Part shown: one piece after another, positions 42,998 to 52,931 of the stretch
How the letters are laid out: each line of letters opens with the position of its first letter
Numbering within the stretch: position 1 is the first letter of the stretch
Source: Ignavibacteriales bacterium
GTDB taxonomy: Bacteria; Bacteroidota; Ignavibacteria; Tepidaquicellales; Tepidaquicellaceae
DNA length: 64,000 nucleotides
Reading direction: 5' to 3'
NCBI GenBank assembly: GCA_020635255.1
Contig: JACKAC010000004.1
Location: 1-64,000 of the forward strand
Program-made: the position numbers and the translations under genes
Notes under the pieces: generated by a model
Databases searched by the model: none
What the model was told of the DNA's origin: nothing
Seen by the model: only the letters and a program-made list of their open reading frames with translations

Positions 42998-43915
42998 CTA
43001 GGCTGAGGTAACAGGTTCGCGACGGTGTTCTGCGCTCATACACTCTTTCGAACAAGAGTGTTTGAATTTCTCATCGCACTCCTCACAACAGAAAAACTGC
43101 ATGTTGCAGTCCATGTGGGCGCAATTAATGTAGCGATCACAGGGTTTTCCGCAGTGACGGCATTTCGCAATCACGATGTCTTCCCCGGTAAAATTCACAG
43201 GAACAGAGATACGTTCATCAAAGACATAACATTTGCCTTCAAAATATTTTCCCTGTGTGTCTGGATGTTGGGAATATTTAATTATGCCTCCGTGAAGCTG
43301 GTTTACGTCTTTAAAGCCTTCCCTGACAAGAAGCCCAGTGAACTTTTCGCAACGAATCCCCCCGGTACAATACGCAAGTATCTTTTTATCCTTAAACTGC
43401 TCCATGTTCTCTTTTATCCATTGTGGAAACTCCCTGAATGATGCTACATCGGGACGTATGGCATTTCTAAAGTGTCCAATATCATACTCATAATCATTGC
43501 GCGCATCTATTATAAGGACATCATCTGTCTCAAGAGCCTCCATAAATTCCTTTGGTGAGAGGTGGTTACCGCTTATCTCATTTGGATCCAGGTCATCCTC
43601 GAGACTTAGAGTAACAATTTCCTTTCTGTAACGGACAAATATCTTTTTGAAAGCATGCCCGTTTGATTCATCAATCTTAAATTCCATATCAGAAAAGCGC
43701 GGATCCATGTGAAGTGCTTGCACATAAGCATCACATTGATCGGGAGTACCGGAGACTGTTCCGTTTATTCCTTCATCTGCAACAAGTATCCTTCCCATTA
43801 CACCAAGAGCTTTACAAAACTTCAGATGCCTTTTTGCATATGTTTCGGCATCATCAATTTTGATGTATTTATAATAAAGCAGTATCCGGTATTTTTTATC
43901 GCTCTTTCTCAACAT
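42998..43915 (-). CDS. trhO: tRNA uridine(34) hydroxylase (rhodanese family)
   Basis: A 305-residue YceA/TrhO protein that oxygen-dependently forms 5-hydroxyuridine at the tRNA wobble position. The N-terminal acylphosphatase-like domain has VADEGINGTVSGTPDQCDAY. The rhodanese domain (about 125-220) has IIDARNDYEYDIGHF and active site AYCTGGIRCEK. The C-terminal cysteine cluster (CRHCGKPC, CAHMDC, CCEEC) is a zinc-binding tail found in many members. Its start overlaps the stop of the upstream oligopeptidase gene by one base. Confidence 0.92.
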   Translation of the reverse strand: MLRKSDKKYRILLYYKYIKIDDAETYAKRHLKFCKALGVMGRILVADEGINGTVSGTPDQCDAYVQALHMDPRFSDMEFKIDESNGHAFKKIFVRYRKEIVTLSLEDDLDPNEISGNHLSPKEFMEALETDDVLIIDARNDYEYDIGHFRNAIRPDVASFREFPQWIKENMEQFKDKKILAYCTGGIRCEKFTGLLVREGFKDVNQLHGGIIKYSQHPDTQGKYFEGKCYVFDERISVPVNFTGEDIVIAKCRHCGKPCDRYINCAHMDCNMQFFCCEECDEKFKHSCSKECMSAEHRREPVTSA

Positions 43916-45609
43916 TATAAAGTTGATTCATCAACCTGGTCCAGCCATTCACCTACTTTTGCAACGGCATTCTTTACCGTTTCAGCTTCAAACGGTGAAT
44001 TAAGTCCTGCCAGTTCAACTAGGTTTAGGAATGACATACTCCCACCAGCATTACAAAGGCGGAGATAATCTTCCCAGGCTTTATCCCTATTTTCGAGAGA
44101 TTTTATCCAGAACTGGTACGCACATATTTCAGCCAAACAATAATCTATATAATAGAACGGGAATCTGTAAACGTGTGTCTGTGCCTGCCAAAAACCACCT
44201 CTATTTAAGAAGTCATTGTTTTCGTAATCCCTGTAGGGCATATACTTCTTCTCAATTTCGCGCCACTTTGCTTTTCGTTCAGCAGGTGTGGCTTCCGGAT
44301 TTTCGTAAACAAAATGTTGAAACTCATCAATGGAAACTCCATATGGGATGAAGGCAACAGATCTTTCAAGGTGAATAATTTTGAACTTCTCAGCGTCTTC
44401 TTTAAAGAAGAACTTCATCCATGGCCATGTAAGGTATTCCATGCTCATAGAGTGAATCTCACAAGCTTCGAGAGTCGGATGAGAATATTCCGGTACCGGG
44501 AAATTTCTGCTGGCATAAGCCTGGAAAGCATGTCCGGCTTCATGAGTAAATACACGAATGTCATCGGATGTTCCGTTCATATTTGCAAAAATAAATGGCA
44601 CTTTATAATCCGGAAGGAAAGTACAATATCCTCCAGTAGCTTTTCCTTTTTTGTTATAAAGGTCCATCAATTCCTTATCAACCATAAGATTCATAAACTC
44701 TTCAGTCTCCGGAGAAAATTCCTTATACATCTGCTTAGCATTAGATATTATCCATTCAGGATCGCCTTTTGGGGTAGGGTTACCTGTATGAAATTGCAGA
44801 TCAAGATCATAATAAAACATATTATCTATACCGAGACGTTTTTTCTGCTTTTCCTTTACTTTTAATGAGAGCGGTACGATATAGTTCAAAACATGATCTC
44901 TGAACTTTGATGCCTGTTCTGGACCGTATTCTGTCCTCCTCATCCTGTCATAGCCAAGCTGAATAAAATTTTTGTAGCCGAGCTTTTTCGCAATACGGTC
45001 TCTTACCTTTACTAGCTTATCATATATCTCGTCAAATTCAGTTTCATTTTCAGCAAAGAAATTCCATTTAGCTTCTGAAGCTCTTTTCCTTAGATCCCTG
45101 TCAGTAGAAGATGAAAACGGTGCCAGCCCTGCAAGATTCCTCTCTTCTCCTTCAAAATCTATTTTGGCAGATGCCATTAGTTTGACGTAACGTGTAACAA
45201 GCTGATTCTCTTCCTTCAAATCTTCTACAATATCAGGGCTGTATATTTTTACACCAACCTCAGCAAGTTCAAAAATGTAACTACCCCTTTTTTCTTCCAA
45301 CTCGTTTCTGAACTTTGAAGCAAGTAGGGTCTTATAAAATCTATACATCATGCCTGCAAAAAGTGGCTTTACAGAGTCAAAATAATCATGTTCTTTTTCA
45401 ATTTCCTCATTTGTGGTATCTATGGTATAATTAATAGAGTTAATCTCTCTCATGGTATTATAATGGCTTCGCAATTCGTTGATCTCTGTCAAAACACCAT
45501 CTTGATCATCTGCAGTATTAGCTGATTCAAATTTTTCTATTAATGAGTCGAACTTCGTTTCGATATCATTAATGTCGGGTCTGCTGTAAGGGAATTCTCT
45601 AAACCTCAT
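43915..45609 (-). CDS. M3-family oligoendopeptidase (copy A)
   Basis: A 564-residue zinc metallopeptidase of the PepF/thimet oligopeptidase clan with no signal peptide, so it is cytoplasmic. The catalytic HExxH is in VFTHEAGHAFQAYASRNFP and the third zinc ligand lies in LEACEIHSMSMEYLTWPWM. It cleaves short peptides. A second copy of exactly the same length is encoded at 46965. It overlaps the upstream acyltransferase gene by 11 bases and the downstream trhO gene by one. Confidence 0.92.
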   Translation of the reverse strand: MRFREFPYSRPDINDIETKFDSLIEKFESANTADDQDGVLTEINELRSHYNTMREINSINYTIDTTNEEIEKEHDYFDSVKPLFAGMMYRFYKTLLASKFRNELEEKRGSYIFELAEVGVKIYSPDIVEDLKEENQLVTRYVKLMASAKIDFEGEERNLAGLAPFSSSTDRDLRKRASEAKWNFFAENETEFDEIYDKLVKVRDRIAKKLGYKNFIQLGYDRMRRTEYGPEQASKFRDHVLNYIVPLSLKVKEKQKKRLGIDNMFYYDLDLQFHTGNPTPKGDPEWIISNAKQMYKEFSPETEEFMNLMVDKELMDLYNKKGKATGGYCTFLPDYKVPFIFANMNGTSDDIRVFTHEAGHAFQAYASRNFPVPEYSHPTLEACEIHSMSMEYLTWPWMKFFFKEDAEKFKIIHLERSVAFIPYGVSIDEFQHFVYENPEATPAERKAKWREIEKKYMPYRDYENNDFLNRGGFWQAQTHVYRFPFYYIDYCLAEICAYQFWIKSLENRDKAWEDYLRLCNAGGSMSFLNLVELAGLNSPFEAETVKNAVAKVGEWLDQVDESTL

Positions 45610-46828
45610 TCTGGATCCTTTCTTTCGTAAAGTAAATTTTGTTGGCTTTAAATTTTTTATTTACAGGTAAATTTTCAATATTATACGATTTTACTTGTAA
45701 TGGTTTCATTCCAAATAGAAACCTTGTCACACTATTTCTTCTGACAATAAGATCATAAATAAGAATACATATAATAAGTGTAGCAGTACTTAAAAGCAGA
45801 AACTTCATCACAACAGGAATATCCCACTGTATAACATAGTAGGCAAGTATCACAAGCACAGTTTGATGTAATATATAAAACGGGTATATTCCTTCATTTG
45901 CATAACTTAGAAATTTTGTCTTAAAGTTCAGATACTGGCGACCGTAACCAAGTATAGCCATAACCCACGACCACGCAACAATTGTCTCTATAATCCAATA
46001 AGGGACATAATTCATATCGAATTCAAGATTACGTGAAAGGAACAATATTGTAAAGGAGCAAATAGCAATTATAAGAGACATTCTTCTCTGCCTTTGAATA
46101 GAATCCCACAATATATTATTTGAGCATATAATAAATCCATATAAGAAGAATAAAAAGAAGAACGCAAAGTTTGCTATATCATCAATCAGATTATGGAACC
46201 CCGTAAATTTATCCTGAAGTAATAGTTGGATTATCATAAGCGGTATTGCCAAAAGATAGATCCTTCCCTTCGGGGCAATGAATGTTGCCAGCTTTGCCAG
46301 CAACTTTTTACCGCCAGCAGATCTGAAATATAGGAAAACAGGCAATCCCAGAATCGAATATAAAAGCAGGTAACCTATAAACCAAAGATGATGCCAGCTA
46401 AAATCGCCGAGCGGATATAGACCTCCCTCAAAATATCTCTGATTAAATTCCAGATAACTCGAAAACTCCCAGCCGTGCTTTACCAATTCATAGTATATCT
46501 GTGGAGGAATAATGACCAATATTCCGAATATAAGCGGGATCAAAAGGCGTTTAAATCTCTCACGTGTGTATTGAAAACCGCTTCTGTAACTCAAGGCGAA
46601 AAGTGTACCTGCACCGGATATAAGGAATAGGAGTGCCATTCTCCAGTGGGAAAGGAACAGCGTCAATTCATCAAGAACATAACTAGTCTGAGTATCCTGC
46701 ATAAAATACCATGACCAGCTTATAAATACCATCCCAGTATGAAAATACAACAACAATATTATTGCAATAACCCTGAGCCAATCAAGGTCATGCATTCGCT
46801 CCCTCTTTACGTTTCCGTTATTATCCAT
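45599..46828 (-). CDS. Acyltransferase 3 family membrane protein
   Basis: A 409-residue integral membrane O-acyltransferase with about ten helices. The family start HDLDWLRVIAIILLLYFHTGMV holds the conserved Arg and His, and FLISGAGTLFAL follows. It resembles OafA/MdoC-type enzymes that acylate envelope glycans; the acceptor is unknown. It is the first gene of a four-gene transcript with the M3 peptidase, trhO and a methyltransferase, and overlaps the peptidase start by 11 bases. Confidence 0.85.
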   Translation of the reverse strand: MDNNGNVKRERMHDLDWLRVIAIILLLYFHTGMVFISWSWYFMQDTQTSYVLDELTLFLSHWRMALLFLISGAGTLFALSYRSGFQYTRERFKRLLIPLIFGILVIIPPQIYYELVKHGWEFSSYLEFNQRYFEGGLYPLGDFSWHHLWFIGYLLLYSILGLPVFLYFRSAGGKKLLAKLATFIAPKGRIYLLAIPLMIIQLLLQDKFTGFHNLIDDIANFAFFFLFFLYGFIICSNNILWDSIQRQRRMSLIIAICSFTILFLSRNLEFDMNYVPYWIIETIVAWSWVMAILGYGRQYLNFKTKFLSYANEGIYPFYILHQTVLVILAYYVIQWDIPVVMKFLLLSTATLIICILIYDLIVRRNSVTRFLFGMKPLQVKSYNIENLPVNKKFKANKIYFTKERIQNEV

Positions 46829-46894
46829 TTATTAGTCAGAAATGTATTTCATCTAAAACGTTAAAAATAATAAGCAGAATCCAAAATTATAAGT

Positions 46895-46938
46895 AAAAAA
46901 TCACCCGTCAATCTCATTAATCAACGAAAAAGACGGGT
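46895..46938 (-). terminator. Terminator after M3 peptidase copy B
   Basis: ACCCGTC (46903-46909) pairs with GACGGGT (46932-46938) around a long loop. On the minus strand the stem is followed by GATTTTTTAC. It separates the second oligopeptidase gene from the acyltransferase operon. Confidence 0.65.
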
Positions 46939-46964
46939 TATAATTATTGTAATTACAGTATCTA

Positions 46965-48659
46965 CTATAGGCTCATGTGTTCAACACCTGAAAGCCAATC
47001 TTCAACACTATTTACCATATCTTTAATACATTGAGGATCGAAAGGTGATTTCAGGTTTGCATATTTTACGAGGTCAAGGAATGACTGGCTTCCACCTGCT
47101 TTGCAAAGCTTAATATAATCTTCCAAGGCTTCCTCACGGTTTTCATTAGCCTTTTTCCAGAACTGGTAAGCACAAATCTGCGCCAGGCAATAATCTATAT
47201 AATAGAAGGGCACTTCATATATATGACCTTGCTTCTGCCACCTGCGACCTTCGACAAGGGGCTTTATTCCGTCATAATCAATAAACGGCATATACTCTTT
47301 TTCGAGTTCAAGCCATTTCATTCTTCTTTGTTCGGGAGAGTCACTCGGATTTTCATATACATAGTGCTGGTATTCATCTACCAGACATCCATATGGCAGG
47401 AATAACATCGTGCTGGCCATATGAGCGTATTTGAATTTCTCTGTTTGATCACCAAAGAAGAGGTTCATCCAGGGCCATGTAAGAAATTCCATACTCATAG
47501 AGTGTATCTCCGCAGCATCGGAGGTAGTATCAAAATATTCTTTGATTGGGAAATGACTGCTGGAATAAGCCTGGAAAGCATGACCTGCCTCATGAGTAAG
47601 TACTGTAATGTCGTACTCAGTACCGTTCATATTAGCAAAGATAAACGGGTTCTTATATTTTGGTACGAAGTCACAGTATCCCATGTCCGCTTTGCCTTTT
47701 CGAGAATACAGGTCCATCAATCCATGATCGATCATGTAATTAAAGAACTTACCTGTCTCGGGTGAAAGCTCGTCATACATTTTCTTTCCCTGCTCAACTA
47801 TCCACTCGGGATCACCTTTAGGCTGAGCATTCCCATTCTTGTAAAAGATCGGCATATCGTAAACTTTTAATTCGCCGAGCCCAAGACGCTCTTTTTGCAG
47901 TTCACGGAGTTTATTTGAAAGCGGAACAATGTGTTCTTTAACATACCCGCGGAAGCGGGCGACATCGTCAGCATTGTAATCGGATCTTTCCATTCTCATG
48001 TAAGCAAGATCTACAAAAGTTTTGTAGCCGAGCTTTTGCGCGATATCATTCCTGTTAGCAACCATCTTATCATAGAGTTCGTCAAAGGCGGTACCGTTCT
48101 CCTCAAAGAAATTCCAGTACGCTTCAAAAGCTTTTCTTCTTATATCCCTGTCGAGCGATTCAAAGTAGGGTTTGAACTCCTGCAGGTTAAGCTCTTTTCC
48201 GTCAAAATTTATTTTTGCAGAAGCAATCAATTTAAGATACTGGCTTCCGTAATGATTTTCTGTTTTAAGAGAATTTACCACTTCCGGATTAATAGTTTTT
48301 AGCAGCATTTCGGCAACATTGAAAAACTGTTTGCCATATTTTTGTTCTATCTGCAACCTATACTGGGAATTGACCAGAAGCTTGTAATATTCAGCAATTA
48401 ACTCGGAATATTCGGGATATTTATCATCGAAATAGTCCTGTTCTGCCTGAAAATTTTCATCTGCAGTATTAACCGAATAATTAATAAAGGCAAGAACCCT
48501 CATCGAAATGAAATCTATCCTTAATGAATTTACTTTTTGGATAACAGCATCCTGTTCCTCAAATGATCCGGCTTTCTCGAACTCTTTTAGAAGTTCTCCC
48601 ATATCAGCCCTAACTTTCTCCATGTCAGGACGAACGTATTCCATGTCTTTGAAATGCAT
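46965..48659 (-). CDS. M3-family oligoendopeptidase (copy B)
   Basis: A 564-residue zinc peptidase paralogous to the one at 43915 over its full length. It has zinc site LTHEAGHAFQAYSSSHFP and third ligand region DAAEIHSMSMEFLTWPWM. There is no signal peptide, indicating a cytoplasmic oligopeptidase. The shared opening (FxxxxYxRPDM) and identical length imply a gene duplication followed by divergence. It has a terminator on each side, so it is its own transcription unit. Confidence 0.92.
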   Translation of the reverse strand: MHFKDMEYVRPDMEKVRADMGELLKEFEKAGSFEEQDAVIQKVNSLRIDFISMRVLAFINYSVNTADENFQAEQDYFDDKYPEYSELIAEYYKLLVNSQYRLQIEQKYGKQFFNVAEMLLKTINPEVVNSLKTENHYGSQYLKLIASAKINFDGKELNLQEFKPYFESLDRDIRRKAFEAYWNFFEENGTAFDELYDKMVANRNDIAQKLGYKTFVDLAYMRMERSDYNADDVARFRGYVKEHIVPLSNKLRELQKERLGLGELKVYDMPIFYKNGNAQPKGDPEWIVEQGKKMYDELSPETGKFFNYMIDHGLMDLYSRKGKADMGYCDFVPKYKNPFIFANMNGTEYDITVLTHEAGHAFQAYSSSHFPIKEYFDTTSDAAEIHSMSMEFLTWPWMNLFFGDQTEKFKYAHMASTMLFLPYGCLVDEYQHYVYENPSDSPEQRRMKWLELEKEYMPFIDYDGIKPLVEGRRWQKQGHIYEVPFYYIDYCLAQICAYQFWKKANENREEALEDYIKLCKAGGSQSFLDLVKYANLKSPFDPQCIKDMVNSVEDWLSGVEHMSL

Positions 48660-48710
48660 TTTTACTGTATTTTAATAATTATTAAATAATTTTTAAATAT
48701 CGCTAAAATA

Positions 48711-48752
48711 GAAAAATTATGCAGGGAAAAATTGCATCAATTGTTGCATAAT
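48711..48752 (-). terminator. Terminator of the ABC-rsgA-methyltransferase operon
   Basis: ATTATGC (48716-48722) pairs with GCATAAT (48746-48752), with nested GCA/TGC pairing. On the minus strand the stem runs into AATTTTTC. It overlaps the stop of the methyltransferase gene. Confidence 0.55.
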
Positions 48753-49486
48753 ACTACGAATTCAGTAGAAGAATTGTTTAGCTCCCCATAATTAAAATCG
48801 CCATAAATTTTCATTAAATTTAAGCCTGATCTCGCTATTAGATTTTCCAGTTCGTAGCGGAAATAGTATCTGAATGGAAACGAATCCTTTTCCGTCATCT
48901 CCTCACCGTTCTCATTCCATTTAAAAGTGAAAGTAATATTGATGATCTGGTTTATATTATCCGGGACAGAATCGAGATAACGCTCAACGATCTTTCCAGG
49001 AGCATACTCTGCCGAAAGTTCAAGTTTGTTTTCCACTACTTCTGTAATACGTTTCAAATTAGGGACGAATACGTCGAATATCAGTTTACCATCTGTATCG
49101 AGATGTTTTTTGATAGACTGCAGAGCACTTACCTGTTCATCGGGTGTAAGCAAATGCTGGAATATCCGGAACGGTACAATAATAAGTTTAAATTTCTTGC
49201 TAAGGTCAAAGTCTCTCATATCAGCAAGTGAGACCCTGTGTTGTTCCGATTCGGGAAGCTTCTCTCGCAGAATTTCGAGCATGTTTTCGCTTATGTCTAT
49301 CCCGTAAATATCCGCGCCGCGGTTCAGTGCTTCGACAAAGATACGCCCGGTACCCACTCCGACCTCCAGGACGGGACCGCCTGCTTTTACAATCTCATCA
49401 ATATAAAATTCCCGGTCGACAGGTGTACGCATTTTATCGTAAACCGAATCATAAAACCTGCTTATCGTTTTGGAATATTCGTGCAT
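48737..49486 (-). CDS. Class I SAM-dependent methyltransferase
   Basis: A 249-residue protein with a Methyltransf_25-type Rossmann domain at about 35-140. SAM motif I is VLEVGVGTGRIFVEAL, followed by GIDISENMLEILREK, a SLADMRDF acidic loop and KLIIVPFRIFQHL. The C-terminal half is beta-rich (FTFKWNENGEEMTEKDSFPFRYYFRYELENL). The substrate is unknown. It is the last gene of the ABC-GNAT-rsgA operon, 2 bases after rsgA. Confidence 0.82.
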   Translation of the reverse strand: MHEYSKTISRFYDSVYDKMRTPVDREFYIDEIVKAGGPVLEVGVGTGRIFVEALNRGADIYGIDISENMLEILREKLPESEQHRVSLADMRDFDLSKKFKLIIVPFRIFQHLLTPDEQVSALQSIKKHLDTDGKLIFDVFVPNLKRITEVVENKLELSAEYAPGKIVERYLDSVPDNINQIINITFTFKWNENGEEMTEKDSFPFRYYFRYELENLIARSGLNLMKIYGDFNYGELNNSSTEFVVLCNN

Positions 49487-49488
49487 AA

Positions 49489-50565
49489 TTATTTTTTATA
49501 CTTATTTAATTTGCGGACACTTTTAGTAATAGCCTTCCACTTCTTTTTTTCTGTGATCATAGCCCGCTTATCATTTCTTCTTTCAAAATACATCGCTTCA
49601 CGCTTTAGCTTAAGGTAGCTTTTGTACCTGTCCTCATCGATCTCACCGGATTCAAGCGCTTCCTGTATTGCGCATCCCGGTTCATTTGTGTGTGTACAGT
49701 CTGAGAATTTGCACTTGTGAATAAGCTCCTCTATCTCATCGAATGCCTGTTCCACACCCCTCTCACCTTCCCACAGCTGGATCTCTCTCATACCCGGAGT
49801 GTCTATTATCATACCTCCTTTAGGTAGCAGAACGAGCTCACGGTGAGTGGTCGTATGAGTACCTTTATCTTTGTATTCTGTTATATTGTTTACTTTCATC
49901 TTCTCTTCACCGAGAAGAGCATTTATCAGGGTTGACTTACCGACACCGGATGACCCCATTACGGAAATAGTTTTGTCACCTTCGAAGTATTGTTTAAGTT
50001 CATCGAGACCCTCACCGGTTAAAGAGCTGACTACATGGACAGGTATTTCCTTTGAGACCGTCCGCACATCGTTTTTCATTTGTTCAATGTCTTCGCAGAG
50101 GTCCGCCTTACTGAGGACGACAACGGCATTCACATTACTTTCCGATGCGAGAACCATATACCGCTCGAGACGGCGGAGATTAAAATCCTTATTGAGCGAC
50201 ATCATAAGAAATACAGTATCAATGTTAGCGGCTATGACCTGCTCGACAGTCTTTACACCTGCTTCCTTGCGGGAGAACTTGCTTTTGCGAGTGAGAAGTT
50301 TTTGTATTATAGCTTTATCCTCGTCAGGAAATAGCCGAACTGCTACCCAGTCACCGACGCACGGAAAACCATCCTCAATAATACCGTCTTCGATCTCATA
50401 GAGCATCTTGCCGGATAATTCTCCTGTTACTTCACCTTCCGTAGTGTGCAATAAGTAATTGTTTTTATTTCGTATGGAAACACGAGCAGGAGTAAGACCG
50501 GATTCAGAGATCCGGTCAAATTCCTCCTGGAGAGTTTCATTCCAACCGTAATTATTCAGATTCAT
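49489..50565 (-). CDS. rsgA: Ribosome small-subunit-dependent GTPase A
   Basis: A circularly permuted GTPase (358 residues) that helps mature the 30S subunit. An N-terminal OB domain (about 20-90, GDWVAVRLFPDED) is followed by the G4-type VVLSKADLC. The P-loop GSSGVGKSTLINALLG and the G3 DTPGMREIQLW come next. The C-terminal zinc knuckle (HKCKFSDCTHTNEPGCAIQ) coordinates zinc through three Cys and one His. It lies between the GNAT and methyltransferase genes in an ABC exporter operon. Confidence 0.95.
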   Translation of the reverse strand: MNLNNYGWNETLQEEFDRISESGLTPARVSIRNKNNYLLHTTEGEVTGELSGKMLYEIEDGIIEDGFPCVGDWVAVRLFPDEDKAIIQKLLTRKSKFSRKEAGVKTVEQVIAANIDTVFLMMSLNKDFNLRRLERYMVLASESNVNAVVVLSKADLCEDIEQMKNDVRTVSKEIPVHVVSSLTGEGLDELKQYFEGDKTISVMGSSGVGKSTLINALLGEEKMKVNNITEYKDKGTHTTTHRELVLLPKGGMIIDTPGMREIQLWEGERGVEQAFDEIEELIHKCKFSDCTHTNEPGCAIQEALESGEIDEDRYKSYLKLKREAMYFERRNDKRAMITEKKKWKAITKSVRKLNKYKK

Positions 50566-50574
50566 TTATTGGTT

Positions 50575-51021
50575 TTAATTTTCTAAATCCAAGCGGTGAA
50601 CAAGCTCGCCATAAAGTATCTCTCCTGTATCTTTAAATCCAAGAGAGTGATAAAAATTCTTTGCTAACTCATTCCCTGGCTCAAAGCTTAAATAGATAGC
50701 CGGAGGGTTATAAATTTGTTTCAGCAATTCGATTGCTACTAACATGGCTTGTTTTCCAAAACCTCTGCCCTGGAATTGCTCATCTACCATTAATCGAATT
50801 ATCCAGACTTCATTTTCTTTCTCTGGATTGGTACCATACATTAAGAAACCAACTAATGCTTCACCGGCATAGATTGCTTTAGGGCTGAAATTATCATAAA
50901 CCTTTGACTCAGCTATCGAATAGACGTTTGGAGAAACAAAGGTCTTCTGATGTTGTTTAACTTTCAACTTAAAAATATCAATTAAATTATCTTTAGTTAT
51001 TTCCTTAAGCTTAATATTCAT
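50575..51021 (-). CDS. GNAT N-acetyltransferase (diamine/spermidine-type)
   Basis: A 148-residue GNAT protein. The acetyl-CoA pyrophosphate loop QFQGRGFGKQAM follows the beta4 strand WIIRLMVDE, and FYHSLGFKDTGE closes the fold. The sequence pattern is close to BltD/PaiA-type polyamine acetyltransferases. The next upstream gene encodes an ABC exporter, and Bacillus BltD lies next to a transporter, so a detoxification role is plausible but unproven. It is separated by one base from the exporter gene. Confidence 0.8.
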   Translation of the reverse strand: MNIKLKEITKDNLIDIFKLKVKQHQKTFVSPNVYSIAESKVYDNFSPKAIYAGEALVGFLMYGTNPEKENEVWIIRLMVDEQFQGRGFGKQAMLVAIELLKQIYNPPAIYLSFEPGNELAKNFYHSLGFKDTGEILYGELVHRLDLEN

Positions 51022-51022
51022 T

Positions 51023-52873
51023 TTACTGTTTTACATTTAACTCACCAAGAACTTCTTTCTCTCTTTCGTCGCGAAGCTGACGGGTGTAAAGATGATGATA
51101 TAGACCTTTCTTGTGCATCAAGTCACCATGGCTTCCATCTTCGATTATCTCACCGCGTTTTACAACAAGGATGCGGTCGCAGTTTTTTATTGTCGATAGA
51201 CGATGCGCAATTATAATAGACGTACGTCCTTCGATTATCTTTTTAATACCCTGCTGTATCTTTGCTTCCGCAAGAGTGTCAATCGAAGACGTCGCCTCGT
51301 CCATTATAAATATCCTCGGATTAGCAAGAATAGCGCGTGCAAATGAAACGAGCTGTTTCTCACCCATCGAGAGATTTTCTCCGCCTTCACCTACCTGTTC
51401 CTCGAGACGTGGAATGAACTCATCACCTCCCGCAAGACGAAGGGCTTCGACTATTTCGGCTTCCGTTGCGTCACCTCTTCCGTAAAGAACATTTTCCCTG
51501 ACGGTACCCGAAAACAGGTGAGGTGTCTGTAGAACAACGCCTATTTGACTACGCAGACTCTTAATGGTTTTCTTCATTATGTCCTTACCGTCGATCTTAA
51601 GAATACCACCCGTTGGTTCATAGAAACGGCAGATAAGGTTTATAATTGTCGACTTACCGCCACCGGTCTCACCAACTAGCGCAATGGACTGACCGGCTTT
51701 TATCTTAAGATTGAGATCCTTAAGAACGGGTTTGTCTTCCTCATAATAGAACGAGACGTGATCGAAATCTATGTCACCGTTTATCTTTTCGAACTCGTCC
51801 GAACCCGGCAGATCATAAACAGTAGCGTCAGTGTCTATTAAAGAAAATATGCGCTCTCCTGCGGAGATGCTACCCTGCGCCTGCGCGTAAAAGCGGGATA
51901 TATCCAGTATAGGTTCATAAATGAACGTCGCATATCCAAAGAACGCTGCCAGCAGACCTACAGTAATTTCACCCGGAAATTCTATCACCATGCTGCCGCC
52001 GTAATAAACTACGAACGCAGCAGCCACCGAACCGCCGAAAATTACGAGCGGATTGTACAGCGCCATGTAATAATCAGCCAGGAACGATGATTTTCTCATC
52101 TTCTCACTGAGAGAATCAAATTCCCTGCTTACGCGGTCTTCCTGCACAAGGCTCTTATTCACCTCGATACCGCTGATGTTCTCATTGAATGTTGCCGTTA
52201 TCTCGCTATTGTACCTGCGTGCTTCACGTGAGAAACGCAGAATGAGCATGCGAATCTTTAACGAAACGAACATAAGCACCGGGATGGTTACGAGCACAAT
52301 GAGCGCAAGCTTCCAGTTAAAGATGAGCATAGCGGTCGCAGAGAATATTATCATTCCCGTGCCCCAGATGAACTCAATCATACCCCACGAGATTAACTCC
52401 GTCACCTTATTGGAGTCGGAAGTTATTCGCGAGAGAAGCCATCCGAGCGCGGCTTTATCGTAATATGAGAAAGACAGCTCCTGCAGTTTTTCGAATAACT
52501 GCTGGCGCAGGTCATACATCACGTATTCCTGTATCTTTCCCGCAAATACAATAAAGCAGTACACACCGGTCGCAATAACAAGCCCAATACCCAGGAATAT
52601 CCAGAAGTAATTCCATACTGCCGACATATCCGGTTCATATGGCTGACCGGTTGCGAGGGAATTTCTATATTCCCCAACCGAAGGCACAACCACATTATCG
52701 AGGAAGTTCTTCCATGTGATGGGCAGAAGGGCTTCAGCCCCCGCCACCACACTGACGAATACGATAAACCCGATGACCCAGCGCTTGTATTTCCAGCTAT
52801 ATTTAATGAGCCGTTTCATGAAAGGGAGGAGCGCTCCCTTACTTTTGTAGCTCTTTTCCTTTAGTTTTGACAT
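51023..52873 (-). CDS. ABC exporter half-transporter (canonical ATP site partner)
   Basis: A 616-residue type IV ABC exporter subunit. Six membrane helices (about 30-330) are followed by an ATPase domain with Walker A VGETGGGKST, signature LSMGEKQ and Walker B FIMDEATSSID. The catalytic glutamate is present, and the H-loop is IIAHRLSTI. The signature departs from LSGGQ. Together with the degenerate partner upstream it should form an asymmetric heterodimer, like BmrCD or TM287/288. The substrate is unknown; multidrug or lipid export are options. It lies 58 bases after its partner. Confidence 0.9.
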   Translation of the reverse strand: MSKLKEKSYKSKGALLPFMKRLIKYSWKYKRWVIGFIVFVSVVAGAEALLPITWKNFLDNVVVPSVGEYRNSLATGQPYEPDMSAVWNYFWIFLGIGLVIATGVYCFIVFAGKIQEYVMYDLRQQLFEKLQELSFSYYDKAALGWLLSRITSDSNKVTELISWGMIEFIWGTGMIIFSATAMLIFNWKLALIVLVTIPVLMFVSLKIRMLILRFSREARRYNSEITATFNENISGIEVNKSLVQEDRVSREFDSLSEKMRKSSFLADYYMALYNPLVIFGGSVAAAFVVYYGGSMVIEFPGEITVGLLAAFFGYATFIYEPILDISRFYAQAQGSISAGERIFSLIDTDATVYDLPGSDEFEKINGDIDFDHVSFYYEEDKPVLKDLNLKIKAGQSIALVGETGGGKSTIINLICRFYEPTGGILKIDGKDIMKKTIKSLRSQIGVVLQTPHLFSGTVRENVLYGRGDATEAEIVEALRLAGGDEFIPRLEEQVGEGGENLSMGEKQLVSFARAILANPRIFIMDEATSSIDTLAEAKIQQGIKKIIEGRTSIIIAHRLSTIKNCDRILVVKRGEIIEDGSHGDLMHKKGLYHHLYTRQLRDEREKEVLGELNVKQ

Positions 52874-52931
52874 TTTGATATATAATTAAAGTCATTGTTT
52901 TGTTTATTATTGAAACCTCTGGTTTCATTTC

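Noticed and set aside
43025..43441. 138-residue plus-strand frame over trhO
   Set aside because: It is antisense to the conserved rhodanese and cysteine-cluster coding region and lacks its own features.
44314..44865. 183-residue plus-strand frame
   Set aside because: It is a shadow of the M3 oligopeptidase on the other strand and opposite its HEAGH-coding region; the protein reads as unstructured mixed composition.
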